Of a DNA stretch of 34,810 bases, positions 1-8,172 are shown in pieces. Made by a program: the position numbers and the translations under genes. Under the pieces are notes generated by a model. That model was not told where the DNA came from. It made no database searches and saw only the letters and a program-made list of their open reading frames with translations. The DNA comes from Bacteroidota bacterium (lineage in GTDB: Bacteria > Bacteroidota > Bacteroidia > Palsa-965): positions 17,628-52,437 of the forward strand of contig JAAFIA010000025.1 in the NCBI GenBank assembly GCA_013298545.1, written 5' to 3'. Positions within the stretch are counted from its first letter, which is position 1. Every line of letters starts with the position of its first letter.

Positions 1-807
1 GTTTATGGAAGTCGCGAGGCCATGCTTGATACCTACCGTCAGTTTATCACACAACGAAGAAACGGCGGTAAATTGATTACGAAGCAAAGTGTCTTGAATG
101 AATTGGGTCTCACAAAGTCAGATTCAACATATACATACGCGCTCACCGATACGCAAGCCGATTTTTACGCCACAAACATTCATGTTGAGTCAGGCTTCTT
201 TTGTTTCGATTTTAATTTTCCACAAGGAAAAATCGAAAAATTGAAATTGGGTTTACCGGGCCGCCACAATGTTGAAAATGCTATTGCTGCAACAGCTGCT
301 GCGATGCAAGTTGGGTTAAAGGTGGAAGATGTGTGTCGTGGTTTGGAATCATTCAAAGGTGTGCAGCGCCGTTTTGATTACCGTATTCGTGATGAGCGTG
401 TTGTATATATTGACGATTATGGTCATCATCCAGAAGAGTTGCGTGCTTGCATTTCTTCTGTGCGCGAATTGTATCCGCAGAAACGCATTACCGGAATTTT
501 TCAACCGCATTTGTTTTCACGGACGCGTGATTTTGCAGATGCGTTCGCAGCGAGCTTGGATTTATTGGATGAAATTGTTTTGCTCGAAATTTATCCTGCT
601 CGCGAATTGCCCATCGAAGGCATTAATGCTGCGATGTTGTTGGCAAAGATGAAAAAGACAAAAAAAGATTTAGTAGCTAAAGATAAATTGGTTAATCACG
701 TTTTACAGCTTAATCCTGAAGTGTTAGTTACCATGGGTGCTGGAGATGTAGATCAATTTGTGCAGCCACTCGAAAGCGCACTTCGTTTAAAACACCAACT
801 TGCATGA
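1..807 (+). CDS. murC: UDP-N-acetylmuramate--L-alanine ligase, C-terminal part
   Basis: MurC adds L-alanine to UDP-N-acetylmuramate with ATP, the first peptide step of peptidoglycan precursor synthesis in the cytoplasm. The frame is open to the first base, so the gene is cut by the window edge. About 268 residues remain of the usual 450 or so, covering the end of the central domain and the C-terminal Mur ligase domain. Visible family signatures are GRHNVENAIAA, the YIDDYGHHPEEL stretch and FQPHLFSRTRDF, typical of MurC rather than MurD/E/F. The stop overlaps the ftsQ start as ATGA, so the two are probably translationally coupled. The gene order murC-ftsQ-ftsA-ftsZ supports the identification. 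Confidence 0.97.
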   Translation, partial: VYGSREAMLDTYRQFITQRRNGGKLITKQSVLNELGLTKSDSTYTYALTDTQADFYATNIHVESGFFCFDFNFPQGKIEKLKLGLPGRHNVENAIAATAAAMQVGLKVEDVCRGLESFKGVQRRFDYRIRDERVVYIDDYGHHPEELRACISSVRELYPQKRITGIFQPHLFSRTRDFADAFAASLDLLDEIVLLEIYPARELPIEGINAAMLLAKMKKTKKDLVAKDKLVNHVLQLNPEVLVTMGAGDVDQFVQPLESALRLKHQLA

Positions 808-1640
808 AACGTATTTTGTACATAGCACTTTGGGTGGTTTTCATCGTCGGTATTTTTACGGCTATGGGTTTTGCGCGGCGTTCGCACAATCGGCAGATTT
901 GTACCAAGCCACAAATTCACATTGACCGGAAGGTTGATCAGGAATTCATTACCGAAAATATGATTCTCGATTTATTGCGCGAGAAAGGCGATACAATCGA
1001 AGGGCAAATGATTCAAGATATAGATGTGTCGAAATTGGAGCAGTTGATGGAAGCGCATGTTGCCGTAGAGAAAGCCGAAGTGTTTATGGCTGTAAACGGA
1101 CAAGTGAGTATTCGTTTGCTTGAACGTCGTCCGATTGCGCGTGTGATCACAGGCGCGGGAGAATCGTATTACATTGACGATCGCGGGTTACTCATGCCTT
1201 GGTCGGCAGAATACACCGCACAAGCGATCCCCGTTACTGGTGCTATTTTTGAAACGTATGGCGGTATGTATAAATCGTCATTAATCGAATGTGCGGCGGA
1301 TACAACGAAAGGTAAGAAAACACAACTCGACGAAGTATGGCAATTGATGTCTTATCTTGATGCGGATACTTTTTTCAGAGCACAAATCGTACAAGTGAAT
1401 ATTACACCCGATCGTGTTTTTGAATTGATTCCACGCATTGGCGACCATAAAATTATTTTAGGAACAATTTCTCCCGGTGAGGAAGGGAAAAAAGAGATTG
1501 ATCTGAAATTGCGTAAATTGTTTTTGTTTTACCGCGAAGGTTTGAACCGAACCGGAAACTGGAACGATTACAGCATCATCGACTTACAATACCTCAATCA
1601 AATCGTTTGTACCAAAAAGATCACGGATCATGGAATCTGA
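804..1640 (+). CDS. ftsQ: Cell division protein FtsQ
   Basis: This is a 278-residue bitopic membrane protein. FtsQ links the cytoplasmic and periplasmic halves of the divisome. The N-terminus has a short basic start and one hydrophobic helix (about residues 4-24), followed by a periplasmic region with a POTRA-like part (around residues 40-115). FtsQ sequences are weakly conserved, so much of the call rests on position: the gene overlaps murC by 4 bases and ftsA by 11 bases. That tight packing indicates one transcript. An FtsQ/DivIB-family protein is the only sensible reading here. Confidence 0.9.
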   Translation: MKRILYIALWVVFIVGIFTAMGFARRSHNRQICTKPQIHIDRKVDQEFITENMILDLLREKGDTIEGQMIQDIDVSKLEQLMEAHVAVEKAEVFMAVNGQVSIRLLERRPIARVITGAGESYYIDDRGLLMPWSAEYTAQAIPVTGAIFETYGGMYKSSLIECAADTTKGKKTQLDEVWQLMSYLDADTFFRAQIVQVNITPDRVFELIPRIGDHKIILGTISPGEEGKKEIDLKLRKLFLFYREGLNRTGNWNDYSIIDLQYLNQIVCTKKITDHGI

Positions 1641-2907
1641 AATCGTAGTCGGCCTCGACATCGGAACTACTAAAATCGCTGCCCTCGTTGGCCGCCGCAC
1701 CGAACATGGAAAAATTGAAATCCTTGGTATCGGTAAAGCCGAATCGCTTGGCGTTGCGCGTGGCGTAGTGCTGAACATCGACGAAACTGTTCGTTCGATC
1801 AAAGATGCTGTTGCCGAAGCAAGCAATAAATCAGGTGTTGACATTAAAGTTGTTAACGTTGGTATTGCCGGTCAACACATCAAAAGTTTGCAACACCGTG
1901 GCATGAAAACCCGTCGCAGCTTGGAAGACGAGATTGGTCAAAAAGATATTGATGAATTGATCGAAGACATGTATCGTTTGGTCATGTCGCCTGGCGAAGA
2001 AATTATTCATGTTATTCCACAAGAATATATCGTAGATAGCGAGACCGGAATTAAAAATCCGATTGGCATGGCGGGCACACGTTTGGAAGCTAATTTTCAC
2101 ATCATCACCGGACAAGTTGCTGCTGCAAAAAATATCTATAAGTGTATTGCGAAAGCGGGATTAGAAGCTGCTGATTTGACCTTGGAACCCTTGGCTTCGG
2201 CTGATGCTGTTTTGAGCGATGAAGAAAAAGAAGCAGGTGTTGTATTGGTTGATATTGGTGGTGGTACAACAGACGTAGCTATTTTTCACGATGGCATTAT
2301 TCGCCACACAGCAGTGATTCCGTTTGGTGGAAATATTATTACAGAAGACATCAAAGAAGGTTGTAGCATCATCAAGACACAGGCCGAATTACTGAAAGTG
2401 AAATTTGGTTCGGCGTTAGCGAGTGAAAATCAGGAAAACGAAATTGTGTCTATTCCGGGATTGCGTGGCCGCCCGCACAAAGAAATTTCGGTCAAAAATC
2501 TGGCGCACATCATTCAGGCGCGCATGGAAGAAATTGTAGAGCACGTTTATTACGAGATTCGCAATTCTGGTTTTGAGAAAAAATTGATTGCGGGAATCGT
2601 TGTTACGGGTGGTGGATCGCAACTGAAACACATTACGCAATTGCTAGAATATGTAACAGGCATGGATACGCGCGTGGGTTATCCCAACGAGCACCTTGCT
2701 GCCAGTTCCGAAGAAATTACGAGTCCAATGTATGCAACGGGTGTTGGTTTGGTAATGCGTGGATTGCAGTTATCGCAACGCCAGAAAGCTAGCGAGGAGA
2801 AAAATACAACACAGGTATTGAACCATTCTAAGAAAACAAAAGGCGGTTGGTTCGATCAGATTTTCAGTAAGGGGAAGCAGTGGTTTGACGAAGATCCGGG
2901 CAACTAG
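1630..2907 (+). CDS. ftsA: Cell division protein FtsA
   Basis: FtsA is an actin-like ATPase that tethers FtsZ to the inner membrane and recruits later division proteins. The protein has 425 residues, normal for the family. The actin-type phosphate 1 loop (GLDIGTTKIAALVG) is at the N-terminus. A phosphate 2 loop (VLVDIGGGTTDVAIF) lies near residue 205, and an adenosine-motif region (VVTGGGSQL) near residue 325. The last 25 residues (GGWFDQIFSKGKQWF) look like the amphipathic membrane-targeting helix. The start overlaps ftsQ. The next gene, ftsZ, begins 136 bases downstream. Confidence 0.97.
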   Translation: MESEIVVGLDIGTTKIAALVGRRTEHGKIEILGIGKAESLGVARGVVLNIDETVRSIKDAVAEASNKSGVDIKVVNVGIAGQHIKSLQHRGMKTRRSLEDEIGQKDIDELIEDMYRLVMSPGEEIIHVIPQEYIVDSETGIKNPIGMAGTRLEANFHIITGQVAAAKNIYKCIAKAGLEAADLTLEPLASADAVLSDEEKEAGVVLVDIGGGTTDVAIFHDGIIRHTAVIPFGGNIITEDIKEGCSIIKTQAELLKVKFGSALASENQENEIVSIPGLRGRPHKEISVKNLAHIIQARMEEIVEHVYYEIRNSGFEKKLIAGIVVTGGGSQLKHITQLLEYVTGMDTRVGYPNEHLAASSEEITSPMYATGVGLVMRGLQLSQRQKASEEKNTTQVLNHSKKTKGGWFDQIFSKGKQWFDEDPGN

Positions 2908-3043
2908 AATTGTTGTTTTTTGAGCTATTCTGAATGTATAAACTGAGGTAATCAACATTTACCCGTTAGTAAGTTAGCTTGAAGTTAAGTTTTGTGTATT
3001 TGCAGACAGGGTAATTTTCCATCGATTTTAATTCAACAGCATC
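2908..3043 (+). promoter_or_regulatory. ftsA-ftsZ intergenic region
   Basis: These 136 bases hold no ORF. A near-consensus -7 box (TGTATTTG, second base differing from TAnnTTTG) lies at 2995-3002, about 40 bases before the ftsZ ATG. It could allow ftsZ transcription independent of ftsA. An in-frame TAA a few codons before 3044 fixes 3044 as the first possible ATG of the long ftsZ frame. No hairpin terminator was seen, so read-through from ftsA is expected. Confidence 0.35.
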
Positions 3044-5647
3044 ATGGAATTCAACCCAATGTTTGACGATCAGCGCGAGGAACAGGAAAACCAGTTCCCT
3101 GGAGAGATGTCTGCACAGCAGTCTGAAAGCCCTGTTGCGCCTATTGAAAATTCCAATCAGGAAGAAAATCTTGTTCTGAAATGGATGATCAATGTTCCTG
3201 AATCGAACGCCCATGTTCCTGCCGAGATTTCTACGGAAGTTGAAATGACATCGGATGATGAAGATGTTGCTGACGCAAATTCAGAAACGTCTTTTGAATG
3301 GGACATGACGGCGGAGAGCACGAATGAATTTTCAGATTTGAATGCTGTTCAAGAATCAGAAGAAGTTGAGTTGAGTTCCGATTTTATCGTAGAAGAACAA
3401 CATATAGAAGAACCCGTTTCCGATTTTGTAGCGGAAACTGAAATAGGCTCGACGGATTTTGATGCTGTCGCCTCGTCGTTCTGGAATGAAACCGAAGTTG
3501 TAAATGAAATCGAATCGAATCAAGAAATTGTAGTTGCAGAAAATGAATTCGGCGATTTTACATCAGAAACAGAACTTGTCGCTGAAGAATCGGAATTGGT
3601 TTTAGAAAATACGACCGAAGAATTTGTTGCATCGTCAACGGAAGAATTTGTTGCTGAATCAGAAGAGCTTTCAGAATTGCCCGAAACACTTACGATTGAG
3701 AGCAAAGACGATTTGGTTGTCAAAATAGAAGAAATAGAATCAATACCTTTTGTTGCTTCTGCTGAATCGGTTACCGGAATTTTTTCGGAAGCCGTAGTCG
3801 CTGAATCAGATATCGTATCTGAAGAAGTAGTGAATGAAATTGCTGCTGGCGTTCATACCACCATTGCGCCCGTCGATTTGAGTTGGATGAATGCTGAAGA
3901 AAACGTAGAACAACCAGTAGCAGAAATACAACTAGAATCGGAAGCAACAGCAACCGATTTGCCTTGGAATGAACCACACCTCACACATAACACTAACACA
4001 CAATCTGAAGAAGCCATGAAATTTGACATTCCCGAACACTCATCCATCATCAAAGTGATTGGTGTTGGCGGCGGCGGAAGCAATGCCGTTAATCACATGT
4101 ATCGCATGGGAATCCGCGGTGTTGACTTTGTAGTTTGCAATACCGACAAACAAGCCTTGGACATGAGTCCGATCCCACACAAAATCACACTCGGTGCAAC
4201 ACTCACCGAAGGTCGTGGTGCTGGTTCTATTCCTGATGTTGGTCGCAATGCGGCTATTGAAAATATCGAAGATATTCGTAGCATTTTGGCAAACAATACC
4301 AAAATGGTTTTCATCACTGCTGGTATGGGCGGTGGTACCGGAACTGGTGCAGCACCTGTCATTGCAGGCATTGCACGCGAGATGGGTATTTTGACCGTTG
4401 CGATTGTTACTGTTCCATTTGGGTTTGAAGGCAAAAAACGTCGTCAGCAAGCTGAAGAAGGCTTGGAGCAATTGAAACAAAGCGTTGATACGTTGCTGGT
4501 CATCTGCAACGATAAATTGCGCGAAATGTATGGCAATCTGAAACTCAGCGATGCGTTTGGACATGCCGACGATGTGTTGAGCACGGCTGCAAAAAGCATT
4601 GCAGAAATTATCAGTTTAACACAACAAATCAACGTTGACTTTGCCGACGTTTGCACCGTTATGCGTGATAGCGGCGTTGCTATCATGGGTTCTGCTACGG
4701 CATCTGGCGAAAATCGCGCGGTACGTGCGGTTGAAGAGTCACTCAATTCGCCTTTGTTGAATGATAACAACATTACGGGTGCACGTTATGTGCTGTTGAA
4801 CATTGTTTCAGGCGCTGAAGAAATCACGATGGATGAACTTGGTGAAATCACCGACTACATCCAGGAAGCGGCTGGCATGACTGCTGAGATTATTAAAGGT
4901 TATGGCGTTGATGAGTCGCTTGGCGATTCTGTTTCTGTAACAATTATCGCAACTGGATTTAACTCAAGCAATCCTGTTTCTTACGAGTATTCAAAAACAC
5001 CTCAAAACGAAAAAGTTGTTCGTCAACTCGATGAGCAGAAAGTCGTTCAGCAATCAACTCCCGTGAAAAATGAATTCAAGCCGGAAGCGGTAAATGAGCT
5101 TGAGCCATTTTTGATTTCGCGTACAGAAGAAACGCCACGCCAATCAACGATTGAGTTTGAAATCACAAACAACACACCCGTTGTTAACGAAGAATCGAAA
5201 TCGGAAGAAATTATTTCGAGTGAGATTTCAAACGAACCTTTTCTCTTGAAAACAGAAGAAGTTGTTGAATCGGTTTCTGAAACGCCTGTTGCACAAGAAG
5301 AAATTGTTGCAGAGGAAGAAGAAATTAAATTGATTACGCATGAGCTTGTAACTCCAATTGCTCAGGTTTCAAATGAAGAGCAAGCAAAGAAAGTTGCTGC
5401 TGAAGAGCAATTGAAAAAAGCGCAGGAACGTATTTCTAAATTGAAAGAAATCAGCTTGAAGTTGAAAACAACGCAAGGTCTTTCTGAAATGGAAAACGAG
5501 CCAGCATACAAGCGCCGCAATATCGAATTGGATAATACACCACATTCTTCAGAGTCGCAAGTTTCACGTTTTACATTGACAGAAACAGAAGACAAGAAGA
5601 TTGAGATTCGTCCAAACAATTCATTCCTTCACGATAACGTAGATTGA
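3044..5647 (+). CDS. ftsZ: Cell division protein FtsZ with a long acidic N-terminal arm
   Basis: FtsZ is the tubulin-like GTPase that forms the division ring. The usual FtsZ start (MKFDIP...) corresponds to Met325 (position 4016). It is followed by the nucleotide-binding core with GVGGGGSNAVNHM, CNTDKQAL, the tubulin signature GGGTGTG at 429-435 and the NVDFADV T7-loop segment. The core ends near residue 640. A linker of more than 200 acidic residues then leads to the C-terminal peptide ending NNSFLHDNVD. Residues 1-324 are an extra Glu/Ser/Val-rich, almost lysine-free region with no predicted fold or membrane segment. At 867 residues the protein is far longer than common FtsZ proteins (roughly 350-650). 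The frame is unbroken across the junction. A second start at 4016 giving a 543-residue form cannot be excluded. Confidence 0.95.
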   Translation: MEFNPMFDDQREEQENQFPGEMSAQQSESPVAPIENSNQEENLVLKWMINVPESNAHVPAEISTEVEMTSDDEDVADANSETSFEWDMTAESTNEFSDLNAVQESEEVELSSDFIVEEQHIEEPVSDFVAETEIGSTDFDAVASSFWNETEVVNEIESNQEIVVAENEFGDFTSETELVAEESELVLENTTEEFVASSTEEFVAESEELSELPETLTIESKDDLVVKIEEIESIPFVASAESVTGIFSEAVVAESDIVSEEVVNEIAAGVHTTIAPVDLSWMNAEENVEQPVAEIQLESEATATDLPWNEPHLTHNTNTQSEEAMKFDIPEHSSIIKVIGVGGGGSNAVNHMYRMGIRGVDFVVCNTDKQALDMSPIPHKITLGATLTEGRGAGSIPDVGRNAAIENIEDIRSILANNTKMVFITAGMGGGTGTGAAPVIAGIAREMGILTVAIVTVPFGFEGKKRRQQAEEGLEQLKQSVDTLLVICNDKLREMYGNLKLSDAFGHADDVLSTAAKSIAEIISLTQQINVDFADVCTVMRDSGVAIMGSATASGENRAVRAVEESLNSPLLNDNNITGARYVLLNIVSGAEEITMDELGEITDYIQEAAGMTAEIIKGYGVDESLGDSVSVTIIATGFNSSNPVSYEYSKTPQNEKVVRQLDEQKVVQQSTPVKNEFKPEAVNELEPFLISRTEETPRQSTIEFEITNNTPVVNEESKSEEIISSEISNEPFLLKTEEVVESVSETPVAQEEIVAEEEEIKLITHELVTPIAQVSNEEQAKKVAAEEQLKKAQERISKLKEISLKLKTTQGLSEMENEPAYKRRNIELDNTPHSSESQVSRFTLTETEDKKIEIRPNNSFLHDNVD

Positions 5648-5648
5648 T

Positions 5649-6095
5649 ATGCAAATCGAAGAACGCTTGCAAGGTGATATGAAAACTGCGATGTTGGCCA
5701 AAGATTCGGCCCGCCTCGAAGCCTTGCGCGCCATGAAATCAGTTCTCTTGTTGCTCAAAACTTCTCCCGAAGGATTGACAGAAGAGTCTGCGGTTAAGGC
5801 GTTTCAGAAGGAAGTGAAAAAGCGTCGGGAATCGGCTGAGATCTATACGGGTCAAGGTCGTGCCGATTTAGCGGAGGTGGAAACGTTTCAAGCGAATGTG
5901 ATTGAAACGTATTTGCCAAAGCAAATGGAAGAAGCCGAAGTTCGTGCCGCTTTGCAAGAAATTATAACAACAACAGGTGCTTCATCGCCAGCCGATATGG
6001 GTAAAGTGATGGGCGCTGCAACAAAACAACTGGCTGGAAAAGCCGATGGAAAAATGATCTCAACATTGGTCAAAGAAATGTTGAGTAAAGGTTAG
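5649..6095 (+). CDS. GatB/YqeY domain protein
   Basis: This 148-residue cytoplasmic protein belongs to the YqeY family, which resembles the helical C-terminal (tRNA-binding) domain of GatB of the aspartyl/glutamyl-tRNA amidotransferase. Family hallmarks are the start (LQGDMKTAMLAKD), the RLEALRAMKS helix, EVETFQANVIETYLPKQM and the end with GKVMGAATKQLAGKADGKMIS. Its own role is not firmly established. It starts one base after the ftsZ stop, so it is the last gene of the division operon, a linkage common in Bacteroidota. A strong terminator follows. Confidence 0.93.
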   Translation: MQIEERLQGDMKTAMLAKDSARLEALRAMKSVLLLLKTSPEGLTEESAVKAFQKEVKKRRESAEIYTGQGRADLAEVETFQANVIETYLPKQMEEAEVRAALQEIITTTGASSPADMGKVMGAATKQLAGKADGKMISTLVKEMLSKG

Positions 6096-6120
6096 TGTGT
6101 GTAAATTGTGTTTGTGTGTA

Positions 6121-6156
6121 AGCGGCAGATCGTGTGTGGATCTGCCGCTTTTTTTA
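6121..6156 (+). terminator. Rho-independent terminator of the ftsZ-yqeY operon
   Basis: A perfect 11-bp stem (AGCGGCAGATC at 6121-6131 with its complement at 6139-6149) has a 7-base loop and a run of seven T at 6150-6156. It lies 25 bases past the yqeY stop and ends the division-gene transcript. Confidence 0.92.
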
Positions 6157-6172
6157 TTTGAATGCATTCGTT

Positions 6173-6197
6173 TGTTTTATCAATTATTGATAAAACA
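6173..6197. repeat. AT-rich perfect hairpin between convergent genes
   Basis: A perfect 11-bp inverted repeat (TGTTTTATCAA at 6173-6183, complement at 6187-6197) has a 3-base loop. It sits 7 bases past the stop of the minus-strand T9SS gene. Neither strand shows a T-run directly after the stem. It may be a 3'-end stabilising hairpin or a weak terminator for that gene. Confidence 0.45.
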
Positions 6198-6204
6198 ACT
6201 AAAA

Positions 6205-6984
6205 TTATCGTTCAATGATTAATTTTTCTCTAGAAACGAAATCGGCTGTTTGAATTTCAATGATGTAATAGCCCATATCAAGACCAGAAAGGTCAAGCGA
6301 ATGGGAAATCATCGAAGTATTGCGGGATAAGACAAGTTGACCAGTCATGGAATAAATAATAAGATTCGTGATTGGTTTCTTTCCGGAAATGGTAACGGTG
6401 TTTGTTGCTGGATTTGGAAAGATGTTCCAAGAAGTATTGTTCTGTTCCGGTATTGAGAGCAAAAGGCACGACAAACTCAGGAAATTTGACATGTTCATGG
6501 TTTGGTAAAACGGTGTATTGATGTCGCCAACAACTTGGCCATTGACAACTTGCAAGGCATAATAGCCACATACAGAAACATGATAATCGGAAGTGCTTTC
6601 TAAATCTGGTGGATAGCTTTGATTCCAGATAAAATTCCCCAGTGTATCGCACTTATTCATGGCCAAAATAAGCGTATCGCCATTGGAGAAACCAGTAACA
6701 CCGATACGGCACAAAGCACCATTATCTCCCCAAACGAGAAATGTATCGGGAACTAAATTGCCTGCAATGAGTGTGAGCCTGCGTACGCGCATACCATAAT
6801 AGTAGTTCCCTATTTTTTCAACCATCACCACATTGTCAATACTTGGGTCGTTTTGTAGCGTTTCGCAAAAATTTTGTCCAATGGGAAAACAAGAACAAGC
6901 CACTGCGGATTGAGCAGTATAAAAAATGACGGAACAGAAGATGAGGAAATATTTCAAGGCCGACGATTTTTTAAATGGAAGCAT
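6205..6984 (-). CDS. T9SS-sorted exported protein with Cys-Ser-Cys mature N-terminus
   Basis: This 259-residue protein has a Sec signal peptide (hydrophobic residues 11-29, cleavage expected after Ala29). Its C-terminal type A sorting domain of about 75 residues runs from NIFPNPATN through the YYIIEIQT segment to KLIIER, typical of substrates of the type IX secretion system. The mature protein would start CSCFPIGQNFC. That Cys-x-Cys start followed by a third Cys is reminiscent of NTR/TIMP-like domains, but this is only a pattern resemblance. The passenger (residues 30-175) is a beta-rich region I do not otherwise recognise. A near-consensus -7 box (TATCTTTT) lies at 7008-7015. The gene stands alone between two terminators. 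Confidence 0.85.
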   Translation of the reverse strand: MLPFKKSSALKYFLIFCSVIFYTAQSAVACSCFPIGQNFCETLQNDPSIDNVVMVEKIGNYYYGMRVRRLTLIAGNLVPDTFLVWGDNGALCRIGVTGFSNGDTLILAMNKCDTLGNFIWNQSYPPDLESTSDYHVSVCGYYALQVVNGQVVGDINTPFYQTMNMSNFLSLSCLLLSIPEQNNTSWNIFPNPATNTVTISGKKPITNLIIYSMTGQLVLSRNTSMISHSLDLSGLDMGYYIIEIQTADFVSREKLIIER

Positions 6985-7018
6985 TAAAATGTGCTAGAAA
7001 TCTAAAGAAAAGATACAT

Positions 7019-7056
7019 AAAAAAACCGCTAGTCAGCGACTAGCGGTTTTTGTTTT
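7019..7056 (-). terminator. Terminator after rpmA (bidirectional form)
   Basis: A 12-bp perfect stem (AAACCGCTAGTC at 7023-7034, complement at 7038-7049) has a 3-base loop. The A-run at 7019-7025 becomes the T-run on the minus strand, ending the rplU-rpmA transcript. The T-rich 7047-7056 would make it work on the plus strand too. Confidence 0.9.
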
Positions 7057-7069
7057 TTGCTGTGAAGGA

Positions 7070-7333
7070 TTACTCAGCAGTGATAGGCTCTACAGAAACA
7101 TAAGAGCGGTTGTCACGTTTCTTCTGGAATTTCACAACACCATCGGTGAGTGCGAAGAGGGTATGATCTTTACCGATACCTACGTTTTTGCCTGGGCTGT
7201 GGCGTGTTCCGCGTTGGCGAACAATGATGTTGCCAGCGATAGCAGCCTGACCGCCATAGATTTTAATGCCGAGTCGTTTACTTTCCGATTCGCGGCCATT
7301 CTTTACTTTACCTTCACCTTTTTTATGTGCCAT
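7070..7333 (-). CDS. rpmA: 50S ribosomal protein L27 (bL27)
   Basis: bL27 sits near the peptidyl-transferase centre of the large subunit. Length is 87 residues, normal. The N-terminus [16 protein letters not shown] and the conserved core [22 protein letters not shown] identify the family. No Firmicutes-type cleavable N-terminal extension is present. It is the second gene of an rplU-rpmA operon, 49 bases after rplU, and is followed by a strong terminator. Confidence 0.98.
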   Translation of the reverse strand: MAHKKGEGKVKNGRESESKRLGIKIYGGQAAIAGNIIVRQRGTRHSPGKNVGIGKDHTLFALTDGVVKFQKKRDNRSYVSVEPITAE

Positions 7334-7382
7334 GACGTATAGGTGTTAAATTCTGTTGCAGATTCAGTGAATGCGGTTGAAA

Positions 7383-7922
7383 TTATTCTTCCGACTTTTT
7401 CTTTGCTGTTTTCTTAGGAGCAGCTTTCTTTTCTCCTTCAGCTTTTGCTTTTGTTGTAGCTTTCTTTTTTGCTTTTGGTTCTTCAACCTCAGCAGCAGGA
7501 GCTTCAACAGCGCTGTATGTTTTCTTGGTCAATTTGAGGCGTGAGCGCTCTTTCAATTCAAGAATAGAAGCGGCTTCAATTTTAGCATCTTCAGCGCTAA
7601 GTTTTTCGCCTTTTCCTAAAACACCTTGGATCAAAAGTTCAGTCATGTACTGGCGGTGGCCATTCATTTTCTGATAGCCTTTGCGGCGTTTCTTTTTGAA
7701 GACAAGTACTTTGTCTCCTTTGAGGTGGCAAAGTACTTTGGCCGCTACACGAGCGCCGTCAACGACGGGTGCACCTACAGTTACTTTACCATTGTTGTCG
7801 ATGAGCAGCACTTTATCGAGTTCGATGTTGCTGCCTTCGTTAGCCTCTAGGCGGTGAACGAGAACACGTTGTTTCTGTTCAACCTTATACTGAAGCCCGG
7901 CTATTTCTACGATTGCGTACAT
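7383..7922 (-). CDS. rplU: 50S ribosomal protein L21 (bL21) with lysine/alanine-rich tail
   Basis: bL21 binds 23S rRNA. The first 100 or so residues are the standard protein ([16 protein letters not shown], and [24 protein letters not shown] with the RNA-contacting basic loop). About 75 extra residues follow. They include a short helical-looking piece ([22 protein letters not shown]) and a tail of Lys/Ala/Pro repeats ending [10 protein letters not shown]. Typical bL21 is about 103 residues, and basic tails occur in relatives from this phylum. The -7 box TATCTTTG lies at 7961-7968. Confidence 0.97.
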   Translation of the reverse strand: MYAIVEIAGLQYKVEQKQRVLVHRLEANEGSNIELDKVLLIDNNGKVTVGAPVVDGARVAAKVLCHLKGDKVLVFKKKRRKGYQKMNGHRQYMTELLIQGVLGKGEKLSAEDAKIEAASILELKERSRLKLTKKTYSAVEAPAAEVEEPKAKKKATTKAKAEGEKKAAPKKTAKKKSEE

Positions 7923-7960
7923 GGTTTATTGTTTTTTGTCCTTTTTTAATTATAGGACGG

Positions 7961-7968
7961 CAAAGATA
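7961..7968 (-). promoter_or_regulatory. -7 box of the rplU-rpmA promoter
   Basis: TATCTTTG on the minus strand is an exact TAnnTTTG match, 38 bases before the rplU ATG. No convincing -33 TTTG was found at the usual distance. Confidence 0.6.
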
Positions 7969-8172
7969 GGAAGTTTTCAACAAAAACGGGTAGTTTGGTT
8001 GAAATATTGCCATTTTAGGACATATTCCTTATTTTAAATAGCTGATATTTAGGCGATTATATTAGTCGTTCGGAATGGGCTAGGGCTATAAATAGACCCC
8101 AAAAACAGGCTAGCTTTTACTTTTTGTAAATCCGATGGTTTGCTGACAAACGTTGCGTTGATCGAATTGATT
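7969..8172. other. Gap between kmo and the rplU promoter
   Basis: About 200 AT-rich bases lie between the kmo stop and the rplU promoter. I see no ORF or RNA gene. An imperfect palindrome around 8085-8120 (GGGCTATAAATAGACCCC region) could form a hairpin after kmo, but it lacks a T-run, so no terminator is claimed. Confidence 0.4.

Noticed and set aside
4040-4564. A 174-codon frame on the minus strand inside ftsZ
   Set aside because: It is a shadow of the conserved FtsZ core in the opposite strand with no family features.
8080-8125. Terminator after kmo
   Set aside because: The palindrome is imperfect and no T-run follows on the minus strand.
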